A stretch of DNA of 11,094 nucleotides from an uncultured Clostridium sp. (GCA_900544905.1 UQXF01000100.1:1-11094), one strand, 5' to 3'; shown: positions 1-6,576, counted from the first letter of the stretch. The notes: a model not told the origin generated them from the letters alone. Numbers and translations are program-made.

Positions 1-34
1 GTCTCGTGGGCTCGGAGATGTGTATAAGAGACAG
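1..34 (+). other. Sequencing adapter (Nextera read-2 oligo), not genomic
   Basis: The first 34 bases are the Illumina Nextera transposase read-2 adapter, starting GTCTCGTGGG and ending in the 19-base Tn5 mosaic end (AGATGTGTATAAGAGACAG). This is library construct, not biology, and genuine sequence begins at 35. Any open frame or promoter-like string using these bases should be ignored. Confidence 0.98.
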
Positions 35-51
35 CCCCATGCCACAAAAAT
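35..51 (+). repeat. 17-bp terminal overlap, copy 1 (identical to 11061-11077)
   Basis: CCCCATGCCACAAAAAT follows the left adapter directly, and the same 17 bases precede the right adapter. The shared string runs exactly to the adapter on both sides, so it is a suffix-prefix overlap. That is what a circular (or tandemly repeated) molecule gives when the contig is cut here. Joining the ends gives about 11,026 bp. Confidence 0.85.
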
Positions 52-86
52 AGCCGTATCCATACACATAATGGATGCGGCTATTT
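48..86 (-). terminator. Rho-independent terminator of the ABC/XRE operon
   Basis: The stem 48-63 (AAATAGCCGTATCCAT) pairs with 71-86 (ATGGATGCGGCTATTT) around a 7-base loop, with one non-Watson-Crick position (57/77). On the minus strand the stem runs straight into a U tract (ATTTTTG), as expected for a terminator 30 bases past the XRE stop codon. On the plus strand there is no U run, so it is only a weak stop for transcripts arriving from the relaxase across the circle. Confidence 0.8.
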
Positions 87-115
87 GAAGTACATAGTAT
101 GCGTAAAGCTGAAAT

Positions 116-994
116 TTATCTCTCAACCTCAACAATCAGCTCGGAGAATATGCCTGATATGTTGATTGTATTTTCGGCAGTTTCGTTTTCTTCAAGCTCA
201 ACAATTTCTCCGTTTTTGCGGGTGATGAGCTTGCATTTTCTGCCGTTATTTGAGAGTTTGTAGTTATCTGCATTTTCAAGGTGAACAATCGCTTTCGCTT
301 TGAACTGGTTTATATCAAGTTTTGTGCAGTTACCTGAAATAAAAATTTCGTAGTCAGTCTTTGCGGTAAACTCCAGACTTCCCTCTGTGTCCCGGATAAA
401 AACCTTTTCTGCGTCGCCGTCGTACTCAAGTCGGCTGAGGCGTAAATCCTCAATAAGAAGTTCCTTAACGCTTGCTGAAACCTCTGTATGCTCGGTAAAC
501 TTTTCAGGGAGTAAAAGAGTAATATCCACGCTTTCCTGTGCTTCAAAACGGCTGACGCCCTTTTTATTTACAAGTTCAACATCCAACTTATTACGCTTTT
601 CGTCAAGTTTCACCTTGAAAAGAGAGCCAATTTCAGCAAGTATTTCGGAAGAAAGCACAATGTGGATTTTTTCATCCACACCTGTTTTGATAGTAATTTT
701 CCTTGCACCGCCCAAGTTTATATCAAAATGCTTGCCGGTGTCGATGTCATAAACTGTTTCGCTTTCGAAAACCACCGGCTTTTCTTCCTGTTTTTTGACC
801 TCTTCAAGCACAAGCTCATCGAGAGTGAGCTTGAAAAGCTCTGCGAGGATAATCATATTTTCAACATCAGGGAGACCTCGCTTGGTCTCCCATTTTGTTA
901 TAGCTTGACGGCTTACTCCTATTTTCTCAGCAAGCTGTTCCTGAGAAAGTCCCTCTTTTAATCTGTACTGCTTTAATTTATCACCAAAATCCAT
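116..994 (-). CDS. XRE-family regulator with C-terminal beta-rich (DUF4097-like) domain
   Basis: 292 aa from the ATG at 994, chosen because AAGGGAGAG lies 8 bases upstream; the longer frame to 1027 has no ribosome site. Residues about 5-61 are a classic Cro/cI HTH (SQEQLAEKIGVSRQAITKWE at 18-37) followed by the usual LAELFKLTLDELV end. After a charged linker (62-77), residues about 80-290 form a run of short alternating beta strands. They resemble the repetitive 'putative adhesin' DUF4097 fold found in membrane-stress proteins, here fused to a DNA-binding domain. No membrane segment is seen. The gene is last in an operon, 13 bases after the permease stop. It probably controls the ABC pump. 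The HTH call is firm; the DUF4097-like call is by strand pattern only. Confidence 0.85.
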   Translation of the reverse strand: MDFGDKLKQYRLKEGLSQEQLAEKIGVSRQAITKWETKRGLPDVENMIILAELFKLTLDELVLEEVKKQEEKPVVFESETVYDIDTGKHFDINLGGARKITIKTGVDEKIHIVLSSEILAEIGSLFKVKLDEKRNKLDVELVNKKGVSRFEAQESVDITLLLPEKFTEHTEVSASVKELLIEDLRLSRLEYDGDAEKVFIRDTEGSLEFTAKTDYEIFISGNCTKLDINQFKAKAIVHLENADNYKLSNNGRKCKLITRKNGEIVELEENETAENTINISGIFSELIVEVER

Positions 995-1007
995 TTTTGT
1001 CTCTCCC

Positions 1008-3335
1008 TTATTCCTTAATGAGTACATATGCTGAAATCTTTCTTATCGGCATACACAAAATAATACTTATCATAATGTTTACTAAAATCTGAGCTACTGC
1101 AAATAGCATTAAAAAGCCAAATGAAATCTCAATGTTATTTTTCATGACACCCAAAGTCTCAAAAATAAATTGATAGATAGCCGGCATATAATAAATTGCC
1201 AAAAAGCTTGAAAGCACAATTGCCACCATCGACACAGGCATAAATGAACCTGTTGTCTGTAAAATAAGCTGTGAACTTGTGTAGCCCATTGCTTTGTAAA
1301 TACCTAACTCCTGTCTTCTTTTTACAAGCAGAGACTTGATAACAATATATAAAATAAATAACACAACGAGAATTGTTACCGCACAAATTGATACTACAAG
1401 CACCACAGTGATACCCATATACATATCCTGTGCTTCAGTTTGAAGCTTGTAAGAATTCACTGTGTCTGCTACCAATGCAGAGTAATCGGATTTATATTCC
1501 TTTGTAATCTTTTCGGCATTTTCAGCATTTTCAAGATACACATAGAGGTATGGAGTCTGATTTTGGTTAAAGAGACTGTTGTATCCTTCTATGCTCAGTT
1601 CACAAAGCTCGCCCTGTAAATTTACGCTTTGCACAAAGCCTGTAACCTGAAAGCTTTTTGTGATACCGTCCACCGTCACGCTGACTGTATCACCGATTTT
1701 AAAATTTTCTTCAAAAGCACTGCCCAAAGCGATTTCATCTGCATCTTTCGGATTTTCACCCATATAACATACATCATTTCTCACCTTTGAGAAGTCCTCG
1801 CAGGCAAAAGCAGTCACTGTTTTCTCTTCAATTTTAACAATTGCAGACATATATTTCAATGAATTTTGCACACGATTATCGTTACCAAGTTTTGACTCAA
1901 GCTCACTCATGCTGTCGCTTTTAGGATAAATAATCACATCTGCTACTTCGTCTGACAAAGCAGACATAAAATTATCCGGCTCAACTACTACATTGTAGAA
2001 CAGTGTGCCTGAAAATGCTATGAGAACCGTCAGCACAAAAGACACCAGAAAGAGCATTATATTCTGTTTTGTAGAAGCTATCATCTGCTTTAAGACAAGC
2101 AGGAATTTTGTATTGCCTCTGGTTTCTTCAAGCGGAAAATAATTTTTCTTTGTGTGCTTTGAACTTGTATTACCTCTTAAGCCGTCAATAGGCTGAGTTT
2201 TCTTGATTTTTCGTGCGGATATATATGTGAAGAACGAAACAACACCGCAAAGAATACAAGCCACACATACAAAGCTCAGCAAATCAAAGCTAACAGCAAA
2301 CGAAAAACCTGACTGAACAGTAAGCACTGAGCAAAGCACAGGAAGTAAAGTGTAAGACAGACCAATGCCGAGAATTGCAAACAATAGCGAAACAATAGCA
2401 TAAGGCAGTGTGATACTCGCTACAATCTGAGCACTTGTATAACCCAGAGCTTTAAGCACGCTCATATTTGTAATTTCGGACTCAATAGCATTTTTAACTT
2501 TGAAGTTACTTAGGAATACGCTAACTGCAAGGATGATTAGTGCAAAAGCGGTTAAAATAAGTACAAGCAGATCCGTAACCATTGTCCGTGTACCCTTTAC
2601 GCTTTCGCTGTCAAGAATTGATAAAGCCATAACACCTTTGTTCTCAATTGCTTTGCTGACATCATCTTTCACTTCATCAAGGCTTGCATCGCTCTTTATG
2701 CTCATTGAATATTCAACCACAGCCTTGTCACTATAAGAATCCGCAAGCTCTGCAAACTCTTCTTTTGGTAAATAGGCACACAGCAAACCCGAACCATAGT
2801 TGCCGTACTGCATTTCTTCAATCACACCTGCCACAGTGAAACTATGGGACTTGCCGTCAATTGCATAAACGATTTCGTCATTCAAAGCAAATCCACCAAA
2901 GTTGGATACATAAAGTGGGATATAGATTGGATCGTCAACATTATTTTTGCTTTCACTCACAAGTTCATAATTGTTAAGAGTACGCTTGTCGTCAATGTTA
3001 TAAAACACTGTGTTCATTGAAAAATCCGCACCATTGAAATCCTTGACAGTAGCTTCTGTCATAATAGCAGTATAGCTTTCGATTTTCTCTACCTTTTCGA
3101 TTTCATCAATTGCTTTTTCAAGTTCACTGCTGTTCTGGACCTCAGGAACAATTGCGTTGAGCATTGCGGTGCTTAACTTTTCAAACTTTGTATCATAAGC
3201 CCTATCTACCTGACACAGCAAAACCGCTGCACAATTTAATATTAGAGCAGTTATCAGAATGATAACGCCGAATGATATAAAGGAGGTTTTTTCTTTTTTT
3301 AAGTTGTATAAAATCTGATTTGCTATTTTTTTCAT
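1008..3335 (-). CDS. FtsX-like ABC transporter permease (two-domain, MacB/BceB-like superfamily)
   Basis: 775 aa, the membrane half of an ABC system. Eight likely membrane segments lie at about 18-41, 254-276, 305-333, 348-372, 425-448, 643-668, 698-722 and 739-761. Large extracytoplasmic loops lie after the first (42-253) and after the fifth (449-642). The two halves repeat the same cytoplasmic coupling motif: MSVLKALGYTSAQIV at 291-305 and a matching IYKAMGYTSSQLIL before segment 7, diagnostic of duplicated FtsX (ABC3) permeases. It starts one base after the ATPase stop codon, so the two are translationally coupled. Relatives export or sense antimicrobial peptides, lipoproteins or cell-wall stress. 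The substrate cannot be read from sequence. Confidence 0.92.
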   Translation of the reverse strand: MKKIANQILYNLKKEKTSFISFGVIILITALILNCAAVLLCQVDRAYDTKFEKLSTAMLNAIVPEVQNSSELEKAIDEIEKVEKIESYTAIMTEATVKDFNGADFSMNTVFYNIDDKRTLNNYELVSESKNNVDDPIYIPLYVSNFGGFALNDEIVYAIDGKSHSFTVAGVIEEMQYGNYGSGLLCAYLPKEEFAELADSYSDKAVVEYSMSIKSDASLDEVKDDVSKAIENKGVMALSILDSESVKGTRTMVTDLLVLILTAFALIILAVSVFLSNFKVKNAIESEITNMSVLKALGYTSAQIVASITLPYAIVSLLFAILGIGLSYTLLPVLCSVLTVQSGFSFAVSFDLLSFVCVACILCGVVSFFTYISARKIKKTQPIDGLRGNTSSKHTKKNYFPLEETRGNTKFLLVLKQMIASTKQNIMLFLVSFVLTVLIAFSGTLFYNVVVEPDNFMSALSDEVADVIIYPKSDSMSELESKLGNDNRVQNSLKYMSAIVKIEEKTVTAFACEDFSKVRNDVCYMGENPKDADEIALGSAFEENFKIGDTVSVTVDGITKSFQVTGFVQSVNLQGELCELSIEGYNSLFNQNQTPYLYVYLENAENAEKITKEYKSDYSALVADTVNSYKLQTEAQDMYMGITVVLVVSICAVTILVVLFILYIVIKSLLVKRRQELGIYKAMGYTSSQLILQTTGSFMPVSMVAIVLSSFLAIYYMPAIYQFIFETLGVMKNNIEISFGFLMLFAVAQILVNIMISIILCMPIRKISAYVLIKE

Positions 3336-3336
3336 A

Positions 3337-4104
3337 TTACCATCCCATCTCTGTTAAAAAGTTGTTTAGCTTTGCTTCACGGTCTTTACTTTCATTTGTG
3401 TAACCCCCAAGGTCACACTCACCGTAGATCATGCCGTCCTTAACATATAACACACGGTTGCCTCTTAAGGCTGTTTTCTTGTCATGAGTTACCAATATAA
3501 TGCTCTGACCATCATTATGAAGCTTTGTAAAAACATCAAGAACCGCAGTTGAGTTATTTGAGTTCAGTGCACCTGTGGGCTCATCGGCAAAGAGAATCTC
3601 GGGTTTATTTATAACTGCCCTTACAATGCCTGCTCGCTGAGCCTCACCGCCCGACACCTGAGATGGGAACTTTTTGCGTGTTATCTCAGGAATATTAACA
3701 AGCTCGAAAAGCTCTTTGGCATATTTCACTGAGTCCTTTTTGCTTGCTCCTGACAATGCACTCGCCGTAAGTACATTATCCATAAGGCTCATCTTATCAA
3801 GAAGATAGATTTGCTGAAAAACAAAACCACAGTTCTTTCGTCTGAAAATTGCCAGCCTATCATCACTTAAAGATGTAATTGTTTTGTCGTTCCAAACAAC
3901 CTCGCCCGAGCTGGGCCTGTCCATTCCCGAAAGGGAGTACATCAGTGTGGACTTGCCTGCACCTGAACTACCCATAATCACAGTAAAGTCACCCCTATAT
4001 ATATTAAGGTCTAGATTTTCAAAAATTGTCTGCTCTGTGTCACCTGTGATAAAACTCTTTTTAAGTTTAGTTGCCTTGATAATGATTTCTTTTTTGTTAC
4101 TCAT
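3337..4104 (-). CDS. ABC transporter ATP-binding protein (MacB/LolD/BceA type)
   Basis: 255 aa, a complete nucleotide-binding domain. Visible motifs are Walker A GSSGAGKST (45-53), Q-loop Q98 in FVFQQ, signature VSGGEAQR (150-157), Walker B ILFADEP (170-176), D-loop GALN (178-181) and the H-loop histidine H207 in LVTHD. It would power the adjacent FtsX-like permease at the inner face of the membrane. GGAGG lies 7 bases before the ATG. This is the first gene of a three-gene operon (ATPase, permease, XRE regulator). The terminator at 4190-4220 separates it from the upstream small genes, so its promoter must lie in 4105-4190, where I see no convincing -35/-10 pair. Confidence 0.95.
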   Translation of the reverse strand: MSNKKEIIIKATKLKKSFITGDTEQTIFENLDLNIYRGDFTVIMGSSGAGKSTLMYSLSGMDRPSSGEVVWNDKTITSLSDDRLAIFRRKNCGFVFQQIYLLDKMSLMDNVLTASALSGASKKDSVKYAKELFELVNIPEITRKKFPSQVSGGEAQRAGIVRAVINKPEILFADEPTGALNSNNSTAVLDVFTKLHNDGQSIILVTHDKKTALRGNRVLYVKDGMIYGECDLGGYTNESKDREAKLNNFLTEMGW

Positions 4105-4189
4105 AACAATGCCTCCATCAGTATTTTGATTTACACTCGCATCTTACACAAAATGAAAAAGTAGCACCACCAACACCTGTTTACAAATC

Positions 4190-4220
4190 AAAAAACGGAC
4201 GCTACTTTCCGTAGCATCCG
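4190..4220 (-). terminator. Rho-independent terminator ending the small-gene operon
   Basis: The arms CGGACGCTAC (4196-4205) and GTAGCATCCG (4211-4220) form a 10-bp stem with one imperfect pair and the 5-base loop TTTCC. On the minus strand it is followed at once by six U residues (4195-4190). It lies 16 bases beyond the stop of the frameshifted small gene and just before the leader of the ABC operon. Confidence 0.85.
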
Positions 4221-4236
4221 CTTAAAATCAAGTTTT

Positions 4237-4411
4237 TCAACTTATAATCCCTGAATAAATCTCCTCTCCAAGAATAGCCTTGTCACGCACATAGTAGGCA
4301 AAGCTATTAAATTGCCAAATATCTCCTACTCGATAATTCTCTAGTAAGTTAATTTCTTTTATTTTATCACACCAAGCCTAGATATTCTGCCAACATTTTA
4401 TCAAAAAACAT
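4237..4411 (-). pseudogene. Small accessory gene broken by a single-base frameshift
   Basis: From the ATG at 4411 a 14-codon frame (MFFDKMLAEYLGLV) stops at 4367. A second frame, open from 4377 to the stop at 4237, continues as WCDKIKEINLLENY and ends EEIYSGIIS. Removing one T in the CTAGGCTTGG stretch (about 4373-4380) joins them into a protein of about 57 aa reading ...AEYLGWCDKIKEIN.... It begins 10 bases after the neighbouring small gene and ends just before a terminator, so the two form a small operon. I do not recognise the family. It could be a real inactivating mutation or a sequencing or assembly error. Confidence 0.55.
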
Positions 4412-4420
4412 TTATAGAAA

Positions 4421-4660
4421 TCACCAGACTGCCAAACTATCAATCGCATCCACCCATGCCTGCATTTCACCGTCCAAAGCAAGGCGAGCATATTCCAATG
4501 GCTCATCTATCGCCAAAGCATTAAGTGAATTTTGTGAGCAAAGAGTAGTTCTTAATCCATCCTCTGCCTTATTACAATCAATTCGCAATATGTAATTCTC
4601 AAATGTAGTTACATCAATACTATTTGTAAGAGGGTTATAATCTGCATATACCAATCTCAT
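4421..4660 (-). CDS. Small accessory protein of mobile elements (DUF6061-like)
   Basis: 79 aa from the ATG at 4660, preceded by AAGGAAGG at good spacing; the longer frame to 4711 uses a TTG without a ribosome site. The protein is acidic and soluble, with the pattern VYADYNPLTNSIDVTTFENY near the start and NALAIDEPLEYARLALDGE near the end. This resembles small hypothetical proteins (DUF6061-like) that recur on integrative elements of Clostridia. The family name is from memory and the function is unknown. It is the first gene inside the element's left end. Confidence 0.65.
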   Translation of the reverse strand: MRLVYADYNPLTNSIDVTTFENYILRIDCNKAEDGLRTTLCSQNSLNALAIDEPLEYARLALDGEMQAWVDAIDSLAVW

Positions 4661-4685
4661 CTTATCCTTCCTTTCATAGAAATGT

Positions 4686-4691
4686 ATTATA
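4686..4691 (-). promoter_or_regulatory. Candidate -10 box for the small-gene operon
   Basis: The minus strand reads TATAAT at 4691-4686, which would start transcription near 4680, about 20 bases before the start codon at 4660 and just ahead of its ribosome site. The -35 region is poor (CAGTTG at 17 bases), so this is only a candidate. Confidence 0.4.
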
Positions 4692-4753
4692 AGCATTTCA
4701 TCCAGTTCCAACTGCCATTTTTATAATTTGTTATAAGTTGTTACCAGATTTTC

Positions 4754-4773
4754 TTTCCCTTGTTTTTTCCCTT
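4754..4773 (-). repeat. Left-end arm-type repeat (tandem AAGGGAAA)
   Basis: The minus strand reads AAGGGAAAAAACAAGGGAAA: two AAGGGAAA units 12 bp apart. The same 20-mer occurs at 6521-6540 with one difference. An inverted, imperfect third unit (AAGGGTAAAA on the plus strand) lies at 4790-4799. The array sits about 150 bp inside the left att core. By analogy with the direct repeats near both Tn916 ends, it may bind the integrase N-terminal domain (inference). Confidence 0.65.
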
Positions 4774-4813
4774 ATCAGAGTTCATAACCAAGGGTAAAAC
4801 GATATAACACGAT

Positions 4814-4893
4814 ACAAGATGTGACGGAGAGGACACCCACAAAAACTTTAGTATTTTCAAGGGTTTGACGAGATTTTTATAACAAGATATAAC
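4814..4893 (+). repeat. Pair of direct repeats ACAAGATRTRAC inside the left end
   Basis: ACAAGATGTGAC (4814-4825) and ACAAGATATAAC (4882-4893) match at 10 of 12 positions. GATATAACA also occurs twice (4801-4809 and about 4886-4894). They lie between the arm repeat and the att core. Such spaced direct repeats near one end are what Xis or integrase accessory sites look like in Tn916-type elements; function here is inference. Confidence 0.4.
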
Positions 4894-5638
4894 AGTTATT
4901 AAATCCCTTAAAATACCTCAAGTGAGAATTCAAAGTTTCTTCAAAGCTATTACCAAACTCTTTAGCAGCAAAAGTCCCTTCGCTCCCTCTAAACTCATGC
5001 GTAGTCATGATGTCTTCATATTCTTCTGCACCTACTGCTCTATATATATCTTTAGTGTTACTATCTTTTTCAATCTGCACCTCCTCTGGATTATTATATT
5101 CCCATCCTATTCTTGCACTGCCCTTATCTCCTATCACATCAACTGTACAGTTATAATTATACAGCTTACAAAACGTAAACAACGACAGTATCGACAATGT
5201 TCCATAGACGATTGCCTCTTTCTTATTTCCAGACACAATAGCGCCAATTGTCATTACCATACTCATAGTCGTATTAGCCGCAGCCATTATCATACACATC
5301 TGCGCAATCGTCATTATCTCATATGCCGCCGCCACATACATGACAGCTCCTAACCCAAACCCTGTCAGATAACCAGTCACAAACGCCTTGGTAATCTCCA
5401 TATCGCTTCCACCAAGAAATGCCGTTATCGCAGAGTTAGTCAAGCCGGATATAATGCCCATTGCATTCAATGTATCAAAATTATTATAAACGGTACTTAT
5501 TGTAGTAGCAACTAATGTTCCAACTGCACTGAAAAAGTTCCCGCTCGGGTCACTATACGTTACCGGATTCCCATTCGCATACAGATACTTATGTAACGTA
5601 TCCGGGTCATAAATGCTTCCCTCATAGGTGGTATCCAT
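4877..5638 (-). pseudogene. RHS-associated toxin, N-terminal part, cut by element insertion
   Basis: 253 codons. Residues 1-34 are the end of an RHS core (YEGSIYDPDTLHKYLYANG, then NPVTYSDPSGN), so the ATG at 5638 is an internal Met of the usual FISMDTT motif with no ribosome site. Residues about 35-160 are a hydrophobic, glycine- and alanine-rich stretch, a common pre-toxin region. From 198 a toxin-like segment starts (IYRAVGAEEYEDIM, then GTFAAKEFGNSFEETLN) that resembles the YRAV-type toxin tips of Clostridial RHS proteins, possibly ADP-ribosyltransferase-like (uncertain). After N237 the frame crosses TTTGAATT into the mobile element and ends in a meaningless SHLRYFKGF... tail. The true C-terminus is at 6251-6446. 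Confidence 0.75.
4927..4934 (-). other. Left att core (toxin N-part / element junction)
   Basis: The minus strand reads TTTGAATT. Upstream of it the RHS toxin frame runs ...SFEETLN; downstream the frame continues only as an unrelated 16-residue tail into element DNA. The same 8-mer at 6439-6446 has the missing toxin C-terminus on its far side in the same frame. The flanking bases differ, so the shared core is exactly 8 bp. Confidence 0.7.
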
Positions 5639-5817
5639 GCTGATAAAGGTTCCGGTGGATGAATCTCTCCTGTGTATAGATAGTGGTTCTCCGTATCCCC
5701 GGTCTGTTCCACCAGTTCGCCGTATGCATTGTAACGGTACTTGTCGGTTATCTTTCCGGCTTCATTCAGTAATGCCCTTACATCACCGTGTCCGTTAACA
5801 GGTAGCAGGATAAGTCC
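5639..5817 (-). pseudogene. Eroded RHS core remnant with internal deletion and frameshift
   Basis: The minus strand encodes an RHS repeat core (LPVNGHGDVRALLNEAGKI, then YRYNAYGELVEQ, then ENHYLYTGE) and then shifts frame. The next recognisable part is STGTFISMDTT, which leads into the downstream toxin frame. The conserved middle block expected in this family (QFDSxTGLYYLRARYM-like, about 17 residues) is missing. An in-frame TGA precedes the remnant at 5818-5820. It therefore cannot make a full RHS protein. It looks like an orphan toxin tip that can act only after recombination with an intact rhs gene. Confidence 0.75.
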
Positions 5818-5856
5818 TCAACCATCTGTTTGAAATAGCATATTCACGAACCATAA

Positions 5857-6234
5857 TTAAATATATTTTTTATCCAGCTCTTGTACAATCGCCATAATCT
5901 CTTTTTGTCTATCTGTAGTTACTTCTTTAAGAGCATCCCTCTCAATCCTCACATCCCTAACATCTATTATATGACCTTCTCCTAATTTTTCCCAAGAAAC
6001 AAATTCAAAAAAAGTATGATTTAAAAACTTTTCAATGTCCAACTCTCCAAATACTATATCCATATATACATTTGTTTCTTTATCTAAAGGAATCGCCTTG
6101 TCATCAATAGAAAATAATTGTGTATAATAACCCTTATCGTCGACTTTTATAGTAATTCGAGTTCCTGCCTGTATATCTTTATTACCCAAGGTTGCACATT
6201 TTAATAATTTAATAGATGCTTCCACTCTAAGCAA
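5857..6234 (-). CDS. Probable immunity protein for the RHS toxin (EF-Tu C-terminal-like fold)
   Basis: 125 aa from a TTG at 6234 placed just after AAGGGAGGGGG; a GTG at 6225 is the alternative. The longer frame to 6294 overlaps the preceding toxin end and starts without a ribosome site. The pattern VEASIKLLK, then AGTRITIKVD, then KETNVYMDIVFGELDIEKF and GEGHIIDVRD resembles the third beta-barrel domain of EF-Tu (starts with a VEAEI..L strand, ends with a G..I..GV turn), a fold I associate with some small proteins beside RHS toxins. It begins 16 bases after the toxin stop at 6251, the usual toxin-immunity spacing. Soluble, no signal peptide. The immunity role is inferred from position. Confidence 0.65.
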   Translation of the reverse strand: MLRVEASIKLLKCATLGNKDIQAGTRITIKVDDKGYYTQLFSIDDKAIPLDKETNVYMDIVFGELDIEKFLNHTFFEFVSWEKLGEGHIIDVRDVRIERDALKEVTTDRQKEIMAIVQELDKKYI

Positions 6235-6250
6235 TTCCGCCCCCTCCCTT

Positions 6251-6446
6251 CTAATACACATGTTCAATGTCAATAATATTTTTATTAAACACATCTAACA
6301 TATCAGGTTCAACAACAGGAGTACCAGACTTAAATATATAAATATCTAATTCCATATGATGTAATTGATTGTAGATATTTTCTGGAATTGTAACCTTTAT
6401 AATAGCCACTTTATCCTTATTTATGGATTGATTTGCAAAATTCAAA
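6251..6446 (-). pseudogene. RHS toxin, C-terminal part, separated by element insertion
   Basis: The frame reads LNFANQSINKDKVAIIK, then VTIPENIYNQL, ends IFKSGTPVVEPDMLDVFN plus 11 residues, and stops at 6251. It would start at a TTG inside the 8-bp att core, with no ribosome site at proper spacing, so it is not an independent gene. Placed after ...SFEETLN of the 4877-5638 frame it gives SFEETLNFANQSINK, in frame and without overlap. The joined tip would be about 299 aa from Met 5638. The immunity gene follows 16 bases later, as expected for the end of a toxin. Confidence 0.75.
6439..6446 (-). other. Right att core (element / toxin C-part junction)
   Basis: The minus strand reads TTTGAATT, with element sequence (ACGAATTAA) before it and the toxin C-terminal part (NFANQSINKDK...) after it. 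It lies about 130 bp past the integrase stop, the usual place for the att site of a Tn916-type element. Confidence 0.7.
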
Positions 6447-6516
6447 TTAATTCGTGTATTTCTCCAACTTTCCAGTATTTACGGGATTTCCCGCCCATCA
6501 ACATCTATGTAATTTG

Positions 6517-6565
6517 CACTTTTCCCTTATTTTTTCCCTTGTGAGGAAGCTATAAGGGAAAAGTG
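6517..6565. repeat. Perfect 14-bp inverted repeat after int
   Basis: CACTTTTCCCTTAT (6517-6530) and ATAAGGGAAAAGTG (6552-6565) are exact inverse complements around 21 bases. There is no U tract past either side, so I favour a protein-binding array (integrase arm sites) over a terminator. A minor role in ending the int transcript cannot be excluded. Confidence 0.6.
6521..6540 (-). repeat. Right-end arm-type repeat (tandem AAGGGAAA)
   Basis: The minus strand reads AAGGGAAAAAATAAGGGAAA, 19 of 20 identical to the left-end copy. It lies 74 bp inside the right att core and just past the integrase stop. The outer unit is the left arm of a perfect 14-bp inverted repeat (6517-6530 with 6552-6565), so this end also has two direct units plus one inverted unit. 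Confidence 0.65.
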
Positions 6566-6576
6566 TTGTTTTCGTC

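Larger units (their letters stand above)
35..4934 (-). mobile_element. Integrative mobilizable element, left-end half (contig-permuted)
   Basis: This half reads from the left att core (4927-4934) down the minus strand. It passes the arm-site array (about 4754-4799), a small accessory gene, a frameshifted small gene, the ABC-ATPase/permease/XRE cargo operon and a terminator, and ends at the contig end. The outer boundary is set by the point where an RHS toxin reading frame stops matching itself and resumes at 6439-6446. Together with 6439-11077 it makes an element of about 9.5 kb. That the two halves belong to one element is inferred from the 17-bp end overlap and the matching repeat arrays near both ends. 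Confidence 0.7.

Noticed and set aside
4922..5353. 143-codon plus-strand frame
   Set aside because: Antisense shadow of the RHS toxin part; low-complexity histidine/isoleucine composition and no ribosome site.
6442..6498. An 18-residue minus-strand frame (MGGKSRKYWKVGEIHELI) at the right end of the element
   Set aside because: Too short to support, no clear ribosome site, and it ends inside the att core. Probably chance, though its composition is protein-like.
6517..6565. The inverted repeat after int as a rho-independent terminator
   Set aside because: No U tract on either strand, a 21-base loop, and the arms share units with the arm-type repeats at the other end.
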